13,920 bases of DNA from DAIDKA01 sp035506335 (GTDB taxonomy: Bacteria; Pseudomonadota; Gammaproteobacteria; Steroidobacterales; Steroidobacteraceae). The notes under the pieces were generated by a model. That model saw nothing but the letters and a program-made list of their open reading frames with translations. It did no database searches and was not told the DNA's origin. Made by a program: the position numbers and the translations under genes. Below are positions 7,086 through 13,056 of the stretch, piece after piece. Each line of letters starts with the position of its first letter. Position 1 is the stretch's first letter. The stretch spans positions 1 to 13,920 of the forward strand of contig DATJPN010000028.1 in assembly GCA_035506335.1 (NCBI GenBank), given 5' to 3'.

Positions 7086-8630
7086 ATGTCTGTTTCAGTC
7101 CGACGACGCTGCCAGATGCTTTCCTCAGAACTGCTCGGTCATGCGCTGGAATCGGCGCCCGACGCAATCGTCATCGTCGACGCCGGGGGCGAGATCCTGT
7201 TCGCGAATCGCCGCGTGGCGGTGCTGTTCGGCTACGAGCCCGAGGAGCTCGTCGGCCGGCAGATCGAGACGCTGCTGCCGGAGCGGCTGCGCACGCGGCA
7301 TCAGTCCCACCGCCGCCATTACACCGACAACGCGCAGGTGCGGCCGATGGGCATCAACATGGAGCTGTGTGCGCTGCGCAAGGACGGAACCGAGGTTCCG
7401 GTGGAGATCAGCCTGAGCCCGATCCAGTACGGCGCGGGGATGCTGACGGCGGCGGCGATCCGCGATGTCAGCGAACAGAAGAGGATCGGCCGGGACCTGC
7501 TGCACGCGCGCGAGGCCGCCGATCGCGCCAACCAGGCGAAGAGCCGCTTCCTGGCGACCGCGAGCCACGACCTGCGGCAACCCCTGCAGACGCTCGCGCT
7601 GCTCGCAGGCTCCCTGCGGCGGCTGGTTTCGGATCCGATCGCCGTGGAGGCGGTGGCGCAGCAGGAGCACGCCATCGCCATGATGTCCCGGTTGCTGAAC
7701 GCGCTGCTGGACATCAGCAAGCTCGAGTCCGGGGCGATCCAGCCGGATCCGGCCGATTTCACGGTGGCTTCGCTGTTCGAGGAACTGCGTGCGGAGTTCG
7801 CGAACCTCGCCGCCAGCAAGGGGCTGCAGCTGCGCGTCGAGACGCGCGGCAACCTCACCGTGCACTCCGACCCGTCGCTCGTGGGCCAGATCCTGCGCAA
7901 CCTGCTCTCCAACGCCATCAAGTACACGCAGCGCGGCTGGGTCCTGTTGCGCGCCCAGCCCTGCGCGGCCGGCGCGGTGCAGGTCGCCGTGAGCGACACC
8001 GGGATCGGCATTCCTTCCGGGCAGATCCCGTTCATCTTCGATGAATTCTTCCAGGTCGGCGTGGCCAGCAATTCCACTCGCGAGGGCTACGGCCTCGGCC
8101 TCTCGATCGTGCGCCGCCTGGTAGCGCTTCTCGACCTGAAGCTCGAGGTTCATTCCGAGGTTGGCCAGGGCACCCAGTGCACGCTCGAGCTCCCCGTCGG
8201 TGATGACGGCGGCGTCACGCAGCCCCGGATCGACGCGCCCTACGCCGCGCCGGCGCGCGCCGCCGCGCCGCGCATCCTGCTGGTGGACGACGACCAGGCG
8301 GTGCGCGATGCCACCGCCATGCTGCTGCGCGTCGACGGCTGTCAGGTGGTCGCGGCGGCGACGCTCGAGGAGGCCATCCGGTGCGTGCGTGAGGATCCGC
8401 GCATCGACCTGGTCGTGACCGACTATCATCTGGGCGCCGGCAAAACCGGCCTCGATGTCATCGCCTCCGTGCGCGAGATCCTCGGCAACCACTGCAAGGC
8501 CGTGCTCATCACCGGGGATACTTCCTCGTCCGTCCAGAGCCTGCCGCCGGATGACGACGTGCACCTGGCCAGCAAGCCCATCGACGCCGACCGGTTCCTA
8601 TCCATCGTCAAGGGCCTGCTCGGCGCCTGA
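7086..8630 (+). CDS. Hybrid sensor histidine kinase, PAS-HisKA-HATPase-REC
   Basis: A 514-residue soluble hybrid kinase with no membrane segment. PAS domain at about 12-128 (ALESAPDAIVIVDAGGEILFANRRVAVLFGYEPEELVG ... IRDVSEQKR), a short coiled linker, HisKA with His161 in TASHDLRQPLQTL, HATPase_c with N box NLLSNAIKYT (Asn276), G1 DTGIGIP (Asp304) and GYGLGLSIV, then a C-terminal receiver (about 393-512) with VDDDQAV, phospho-acceptor Asp446 in VVTDYHLG, ITGD and a Lys in ASKPID. All catalytic residues are present. The PAS lacks an obvious heme-binding signature that I can verify, so the signal is unknown. It follows the FixJ-type regulator by 31 bp and is likely its partner, the internal receiver acting as phosphate sink or relay. 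Start uncertain: ATG 7086 has AGGAA directly against it, while ATG 7116 lacks any ribosome site but is closer to the PAS boundary. Confidence 0.93.
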   Translation: MSVSVRRRCQMLSSELLGHALESAPDAIVIVDAGGEILFANRRVAVLFGYEPEELVGRQIETLLPERLRTRHQSHRRHYTDNAQVRPMGINMELCALRKDGTEVPVEISLSPIQYGAGMLTAAAIRDVSEQKRIGRDLLHAREAADRANQAKSRFLATASHDLRQPLQTLALLAGSLRRLVSDPIAVEAVAQQEHAIAMMSRLLNALLDISKLESGAIQPDPADFTVASLFEELRAEFANLAASKGLQLRVETRGNLTVHSDPSLVGQILRNLLSNAIKYTQRGWVLLRAQPCAAGAVQVAVSDTGIGIPSGQIPFIFDEFFQVGVASNSTREGYGLGLSIVRRLVALLDLKLEVHSEVGQGTQCTLELPVGDDGGVTQPRIDAPYAAPARAAAPRILLVDDDQAVRDATAMLLRVDGCQVVAAATLEEAIRCVREDPRIDLVVTDYHLGAGKTGLDVIASVREILGNHCKAVLITGDTSSSVQSLPPDDDVHLASKPIDADRFLSIVKGLLGA

Positions 8631-8653
8631 AGCGCAGGTCGAGGAGAAGACAC

Positions 8654-9637
8654 ATGTATCCCATCCACCGGATTCTGGTCGCCATCAAGGACCCGCGCGC
8701 GAAGTCGCACCCGGCCGTGGCCAAGGCGGCGGCGATCGCCACCGCCCTGGATGCGCAGCTGCAGCTCTTTCATGCCATCGACGATCCAGTGTATCCGGAC
8801 CTCGGCATGGTCGATGGCCTGCGGCTGCCGCAGGTCGAAACCCGGCTGCGCGAGCGGTATCGGCAGCTGCTCGAGACCCTCGCCGCGCCCCTGCGGCGTC
8901 GCGGGCTCGAGGTCAGCACGGCCGTCGAATGGGACTTTCCGCTGCACGAGGCGATCGTGCGCGGTGCGACCCGGTTCGGCGCGAACCTCATCGTCGCGGC
9001 CGATCACGTCACGGTCCATCACCTGCCCTGGTTGCTGCGGTATACCGACTGGGAACTGTTGCGCAAGAGTCCGGTGCCGGTGCTGCTCGTGAAGGTGCCG
9101 CGCCCCTACCGTCAGCCTGCCATCCTCGCGGCGCTCGATCCCGGCCACGCTTTCGCGAAGCCTGCGGGGCTCGACGAGGAGATCCTGCGCTACAGCGCGA
9201 CGCTCGCGGACGCGCTGCGCGGGACGGTGCATGCCGTGCACGCCTACGTTCCCGTACCGGTGAACCTCTCGCCGGAGCAGTTGAGCACCCCGGGCGAACT
9301 GGAAAAGACCGTCTCGGCCGCCGAGGCCACGGCGCGTGCGGCGCTGCGGGCCGCGGCCGAGCCCCTCGGAGTCGCCACCGCCAATCTGCACGTGGTGGGC
9401 CGTCATCCCACCGATGCCGTCCAGGACGTGGTCCGGGAGACGCACAGCCAGATCGTGGCCTTGGGATCGATCTCCCGCTCGGGCCTCAAGCGGCTGCTGA
9501 TCGGCAACACGGCCGAAGCGCTCATCGATGCGCTGAAGTGTGACATCCTGGTGGTGAAACCGCCGGGGTTCAGGCACCGGATCGCGCGTGCGCCGCGCGG
9601 GGCCCGCGTCATGCCCGTGGCGCCGGGCGTGGTGTGA
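8654..9637 (+). CDS. UspE-like tandem universal stress protein
   Basis: A 327-residue protein with two Usp domains (about 5-150 and 153-315). The first starts HRILVAIKDP and ends with TDWELLRKSPVPVLLVK, the signature position where E. coli UspE has TDWHLLRKCPSPVWMVK. The second has the complete nucleotide-loop pattern GSISRSGLKRLLIGNTAEALID and ends CDILVVKPPGF, again UspE-like. The ATG at 8654 is well supported by GAGGAG at 8641-8646, and the conserved beta strand starts five residues in. It lies 23 bp after the hybrid kinase and is probably the last gene of the DUF2934-FixJ-kinase operon, which suggests it is a direct companion or output of that signalling system. A close paralogue is encoded at 11195-12139. 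It ends 10 bp from the convergent fusion-protein gene. Role in stress survival inferred from family. Confidence 0.92.
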   Translation: MYPIHRILVAIKDPRAKSHPAVAKAAAIATALDAQLQLFHAIDDPVYPDLGMVDGLRLPQVETRLRERYRQLLETLAAPLRRRGLEVSTAVEWDFPLHEAIVRGATRFGANLIVAADHVTVHHLPWLLRYTDWELLRKSPVPVLLVKVPRPYRQPAILAALDPGHAFAKPAGLDEEILRYSATLADALRGTVHAVHAYVPVPVNLSPEQLSTPGELEKTVSAAEATARAALRAAAEPLGVATANLHVVGRHPTDAVQDVVRETHSQIVALGSISRSGLKRLLIGNTAEALIDALKCDILVVKPPGFRHRIARAPRGARVMPVAPGVV

Positions 9638-9647
9638 GCGGCTCGCC

Positions 9648-11042
9648 TCAGTTGAGGATGCGGCAGGCGACGGCATCGGAGGCGCCCCGGTCCTCGGCAT
9701 CGAGCCGGATGATTTCCGCCGCCTCGTCCGCCGCCACGGGTTCGAAGGAACCGGACACGCCGGCCGCCGCGGATGCCTGCCGCGCGCGGCAATCGACGAT
9801 ATACGACCGCACGGCGGCCTGCGCCGCGAGCTCCAGCAACGAGGTGCGCTGCGCACGCCGCGACCGCGCCACATCGACGATCACGGTGTAACCGCCCGCG
9901 AGCACGTCATTGGCCGCACGCATCACGCCCGGCGATGCGGCGCCGTCTGGCGCCGCATCGCCGGCATCCAGGGGGACCGCGCCGAGCAGCTCCGTGAGCC
10001 GGCAGGCGAGCCAGTTCCTGCCGAAGGCCGGACCACCGCCGCAGATCAGGATCATGCGCGGCGCGGCGGGCCGCAGCGCGGCGAGTGCGGCCTTGAGGAT
10101 CCGCGCGCATTCATCCGGATCCGCAGCCGTCGCATTGGCCGATACCAGGCCATGATGAGCCTCGTGCAGCCGCAGCAGGCGACACACGCCGTAGTCCCCG
10201 CTTTGCGCGAGGTAGCCATTGCGGAACTCCTGGGCGTGCAGCGGCCGTCCGCGGCCCGCCAGATCCGTGGTCAGGCAGGACACCTCCTCCGCCACGTCCG
10301 TGAACCGGTTCTCGGGTGCGTCCTGCCGGCAGTTGAATGCGACCAGCCGCGGCCCCAGCCGGGCGACGTTCCGGGAAATCAGCTCGCCATGGCATTCGCG
10401 CACCCTGCCGACGGCACGGCGCGCCTCGATCCAGGTAGCGAGTCCTTCGAGCTGCCGATTCATCGCGGCGCCGAGCTCGAGGATCCGGTCACGCCATTGC
10501 GGCGCCCGGGCCCAGCGCGCAGCGGCTTCGACACTGCGGTCGAGCCGGGCGCGGATGTTCATCCAGTCGCTCCAGGGAGCGCGTGCGGCCGACGCGGCCG
10601 GCAATTGGGCATGGACCACGGACAAGTCACGCCCGAAGAGGGCGAGCTCGTGCGGCTCGATGGCGCGCGCCTGCACCAGCCGGTCCAGGGTCTGGCGCGG
10701 ATCGAAGCCGCGCAGGCACGTCGCGAAGTCGAGCACGGGACCGGTCTCGCCGACCGATGCACCCTCGGCGCCGCCGACGATCCGCACCGTGCCCACGTAC
10801 AGGCCCGGCGTGTACCGGCGGCTCAACCGAACTTCCTCGTCGCACTGCTGCTGCCGGCGCAGCAGTCCTTCGGGGGTATCAGTGCCCGCATCCGTTACCC
10901 TGGCGATCTTGTAGGCGAAATCACCGGCCACCAACACCCAGGATGCGACCGTCTGAGTCAGCTCGACCCGGGCGACCGGATGGGGGTAAGCGCGGGGGTT
11001 GAGCAGGTTTCCGAGGTGTTCGGGCAATCCACGCTGGTTCAA
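9648..11042 (-). CDS. Degenerate phosphotransferase-like / P-loop kinase-like fusion protein (pseudoenzyme candidate)
   Basis: About 464 residues, built like the COG2187-COG0645 fusion family: an aminoglycoside-phosphotransferase-like half followed by a P-loop kinase-like half. Family landmarks visible: YPHPVARVELTQTVASWVLVAGDFAYKI at the N-terminus, EEVRLSRRYTPGLYVGTVRI, VRECHGELISRN, SGDYGVCRLLRLHEA, GGYTVIVDVARSRRAQR. The catalytic sites are not conserved. Where the family has HGDLHLGN this protein has HGELISRN (His218, Asp to Glu220); FDxIEF is replaced by FNCRQDA; the Walker A lysine and serine (GxxxxGKS/T) are replaced by Arg342-Asn343 in GGPAFGRNW; and the following RSDxxRK stretch is missing. 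The frame stays open and alignable on both sides, so this is substitution, not a frameshift. It lies between two UspE paralogues. The start is uncertain: TTG 11042 (GGAG 11 bases upstream), TTG 11027, GTG 11066 or GTG 11099 are all in frame. Confidence 0.75.
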   Translation of the reverse strand: MNQRGLPEHLGNLLNPRAYPHPVARVELTQTVASWVLVAGDFAYKIARVTDAGTDTPEGLLRRQQQCDEEVRLSRRYTPGLYVGTVRIVGGAEGASVGETGPVLDFATCLRGFDPRQTLDRLVQARAIEPHELALFGRDLSVVHAQLPAASAARAPWSDWMNIRARLDRSVEAAARWARAPQWRDRILELGAAMNRQLEGLATWIEARRAVGRVRECHGELISRNVARLGPRLVAFNCRQDAPENRFTDVAEEVSCLTTDLAGRGRPLHAQEFRNGYLAQSGDYGVCRLLRLHEAHHGLVSANATAADPDECARILKAALAALRPAAPRMILICGGGPAFGRNWLACRLTELLGAVPLDAGDAAPDGAASPGVMRAANDVLAGGYTVIVDVARSRRAQRTSLLELAAQAAVRSYIVDCRARQASAAAGVSGSFEPVAADEAAEIIRLDAEDRGASDAVACRILN

Positions 11043-11090
11043 AAGACGACAGGCTCCGCCAGCCACAACTTGTTGCAGATTGCGGCATAC

Positions 11091-11125
11091 GCCCGTCACG
11101 GGCCATGCGTATAACCCCGTACGGG
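11091..11125. promoter_or_regulatory. Operator-like inverted repeats in divergent promoter region
   Basis: GCCCGT-C-ACGGGC at 11091-11103 is a perfect 6-bp inverted repeat around one base, and CCCGTACGGG at 11116-11125 is a perfect 10-bp palindrome; both share the CCCGT/ACGGG half-site and their centres are about 23-24 bp apart. Between them, TATAAC at 11110-11115 resembles a -10 hexamer reading toward the Usp gene at 11195; I find no good -35 at 16-18 bp. The octamer TAATCCCG follows at 11126-11133. The arrangement suggests a regulated, perhaps activator-dependent, promoter. Binding protein unknown. Confidence 0.4.
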
Positions 11126-11194
11126 TAATCCCGAATGACTGCGGGCCCGACCTGGCGCAGTATGGGCCGGTCTTTCCTCGCCGGGGTTCACTGG

Positions 11195-12139
11195 ATGAAG
11201 AAGCTGCGTCGAATCCTCGTCGCCATCGCCGACCTGCAGCATGTCTCCGGTGGCGCGCTGCGCCGGGCCGCGACGCTGGCCCACGCCACCGGGGCCCGGG
11301 TGGAACTGTTCCATGTCGTGACCGAGGCGCACCGCGAGTCCCGGCGCTCCGGGGGCCGCCTGAGGGACCTGCAACGCACCCCCGCGCAATCCACCGCCGC
11401 GGCCGAGAAGGTCCTGCAGCGCATCGCGCGCTCGAAGCTGCTCGCGGGCGTTCGCGTGCTGACCGCGGCGGTGTGGGACAAGCCGGCATACGAGGCCGTG
11501 ATCCGCCGGGCCTCGGAGAGCGGCGCGGACCTGATCATCAGCGGCACGCACTCCCGGGGCCTCGCCAACCGGCTGTTGCTGCGCCACACCGACTGGGAGC
11601 TCGTGCGTCATGCGCCGATTCCGGTGCTGCTGGTGAAGTCCGCCCGGCAGGCGCGCAAGGCGGTGGTCCTGGCGGCCATCGACCCGTTGCACGCGAACGC
11701 CAAGCCGGCCCGGCTCGATGCCCGGATCCTGGACGCCGCGAACGGCATGGCGGCCCTCCTGAAGGGCAAGGTGCACGCCTTCCACGCCTATCTGCCGATG
11801 AGCGTCGCGCTGGCGGCGGGGTTCGGGGAGCCCCTGATCTGGGACAGCACCGAGGCGGACGCGTACCACACCCGGCAGGTGGTCCGGGAATTCAATCGCG
11901 CCCTGCGCACGACGGCTCTGCCGCCGGCGCGGCGGCACCTGCGCATCGGCGACGCCGCCGGCGAGCTCCAGGAGGTCGCGCGCCGGATCCGCGCCACCCT
12001 CGTGGTGATGGGCGCCGTATCGAGGTCGGGCCTGGACCGGCTCTTCATCGGCAACACCGCGGAGCGGGTGCTGGACGCGCTGGCGTGCGATGTGCTGGTC
12101 ATCAAGCCGAACGGTTTCAAGAGCCCGGTCCGCAGATGA
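11195..12139 (+). CDS. UspE-like tandem universal stress protein (second paralogue)
   Basis: A 314-residue protein with two Usp domains (about 3-145 and 148-311). Domain 1 starts MKKLRRILVAIADL and ends HTDWELVRHAPIPVLLVKS; domain 2 ends with the full nucleotide loop MGAVSRSGLDRLFIGNTAERVLD and CDVLVIKPNGF. It shares with the protein at 8654-9637 the TDWELxRxxPxPVLLVK junction, the AAxDPxHAxAKPAxLD segment and the GNTAE loop, so the two are paralogues of the UspE type. The start at ATG 11195 is preferred over ATG 11135 because the family begins at the first beta strand and GGGG lies eight bases upstream. It heads an operon with the PilZ gene (8 bp gap) and the BON gene. Upstream are the inverted repeats of the divergent promoter region. 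Confidence 0.92.
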   Translation: MKKLRRILVAIADLQHVSGGALRRAATLAHATGARVELFHVVTEAHRESRRSGGRLRDLQRTPAQSTAAAEKVLQRIARSKLLAGVRVLTAAVWDKPAYEAVIRRASESGADLIISGTHSRGLANRLLLRHTDWELVRHAPIPVLLVKSARQARKAVVLAAIDPLHANAKPARLDARILDAANGMAALLKGKVHAFHAYLPMSVALAAGFGEPLIWDSTEADAYHTRQVVREFNRALRTTALPPARRHLRIGDAAGELQEVARRIRATLVVMGAVSRSGLDRLFIGNTAERVLDALACDVLVIKPNGFKSPVRR

Positions 12140-12147
12140 GGTGACCC

Positions 12148-12567
12148 ATGGAGCATCGTTGGGGCGTGCGGCGCGCGGTGGACCTGGGCGTACGCATCTG
12201 CGGCGAAGACGAGACGACGGCGGTCGGGCGGCTCGCCGACATCAGCATCAGCGGCGCCTACGTGAGGACGTCGAAGACCTTCGGCCTGACGAGCCGGATC
12301 TACATCGAGGCGCGCGCGAACCGCTCGCGGGCGGTCGTGAGCGAGCCGTTGCGGCTGCACGGCCGGGTGGTGCGCCAGGAATTCATGGGCATCGGCATCG
12401 AGTGGGACGATCTCGGCTCCGAGATGCTGCGCCGCTTCATGGCGCACGCGATGTCGATGCGCCGGATCGGGACGGGCCTCACCGAGGAGCGCGCCCGCGA
12501 CGAGCGCTGCCTCGTGCTCATGATGCACGGACTCGCCGGCGGCCGGAAGCAGGACCTGCGTTCATGA
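12148..12567 (+). CDS. PilZ-domain protein, probable c-di-GMP receptor
   Basis: A 139-residue soluble protein. The two c-di-GMP-binding motifs of PilZ are both present: RxxxR as R4-W-G-V-R8 right at the N-terminus, and DxSxxG as D31-I-S33-I-S-G36, followed by the usual barrel strands (GAYVRTSKTF, SEPLRLHGRVVRQEFMGIGIEWDDL). Binding of c-di-GMP is therefore expected. Residues beyond about 95 form an extra helical tail ending in a positively charged region with no recognised domain. GAGGTG just upstream of ATG 12148 is a good ribosome site. The gene follows the UspE-like gene by 8 bp and its stop overlaps the BON gene start (ATGA), so c-di-GMP sensing appears coupled to this stress operon. What it controls is unknown. 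Confidence 0.88.
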   Translation: MEHRWGVRRAVDLGVRICGEDETTAVGRLADISISGAYVRTSKTFGLTSRIYIEARANRSRAVVSEPLRLHGRVVRQEFMGIGIEWDDLGSEMLRRFMAHAMSMRRIGTGLTEERARDERCLVLMMHGLAGGRKQDLRS

Positions 12568-13016
12568 GACCCGATCCGGACATCGCGATGGATGCCGCCG
12601 AGCGGCTGCGATGCACGCCGGGTCTCGAAGCGCAGGACATCGCCCTCAAGGTGATCGACGGCACGGTGCTGCTCGTGGGCATCGTGCGCAGCGACGCGGA
12701 GCGCGCACTTGCCGAAGAGGTCGTGAGGGAGGTCCCGGGTGTCGTGGGTCTGGCGGACGATCTGTCCGTCTGGCTGCGATCGGCGAGCGCCCCGCCGGAT
12801 CCGCAGATCGCACGCGAGGCCGTGGCGATGCTGCGTCACCAGCTGCCCGAGCAGATCGGGCAGCTGCAGCTTACAATTCGTAATGGACAGGTCGTGGTCA
12901 CCGGCGAACTGGACTGGCATTATCAGCGCGACCTGGTCGAATCGACCATCAGATCGTTGCGGGGAGTCGCGCTGGTGACCAATCAGATCCGGGTCCGCGA
13001 GCAGCCGCTGAAATAG
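12564..13016 (+). CDS. Double BON-domain protein
   Basis: A 150-residue protein with two BON repeats, about 4-71 (AAERLRCTPGLEAQDIALKVIDGTVLLVGIV and on to VREVPGVVGLADDLSV) and about 79-146 (IAREAVAMLRHQLPEQIGQLQLTIRNGQVVVTGELDWHYQR ... LRGVALVTNQIRV). Each has the expected helix, G-x-V-x-L-x-G strand and a terminal V-x-N/D strand. BON domains often bind phospholipid or occur in osmotic and envelope stress proteins such as OsmY, but this one has no signal peptide or lipobox and should stay in the cytoplasm unless exported otherwise. ATG 12564 overlaps the PilZ stop as ATGA, with AGGA nine bases upstream. It is the third gene of the Usp-PilZ-BON operon. The frame continues open upstream to 12090 but that extension merely overlaps the preceding genes. 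Confidence 0.85.
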   Translation: MRPDPDIAMDAAERLRCTPGLEAQDIALKVIDGTVLLVGIVRSDAERALAEEVVREVPGVVGLADDLSVWLRSASAPPDPQIAREAVAMLRHQLPEQIGQLQLTIRNGQVVVTGELDWHYQRDLVESTIRSLRGVALVTNQIRVREQPLK

Positions 13017-13056
13017 GGCGCGCAACCCGCGTAGCCCCCGCACCCGCCTCCGGGAC

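Noticed and set aside
7125..8564. Long minus-strand open frame opposite the hybrid kinase (479 codons)
   Set aside because: Entirely antisense to an intact PAS-HisKA-HATPase-REC gene and without recognisable domains; a GC-driven shadow.
9646..9657. CCTC-AGTT-GAGG inverted repeat at the convergent ends of the UspE-like and fusion genes
   Set aside because: Only four base pairs with no T-run; too short to call a terminator.
9588..11114. Plus-strand open frame of 508 codons opposite the fusion-protein gene
   Set aside because: I compared both strands here because the gene is degenerate. Only the minus-strand translation shows family motifs (YPHPV, ECHGE, SGDY, VIVDV); the plus-strand product is repetitive Arg/Gly/Pro sequence.
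11135..11194. Earlier ATG at 11135 for the second UspE-like gene
   Set aside because: It would add 20 residues with no family conservation and has no ribosome site; ATG 11195 has GGGG at good spacing and begins at the first Usp beta strand.
10999..12144. Plus-strand frame of 381 codons overlapping the second UspE-like gene
   Set aside because: Out of frame with the conserved Usp motifs and composed of Arg/Gly/Pro-rich sequence.
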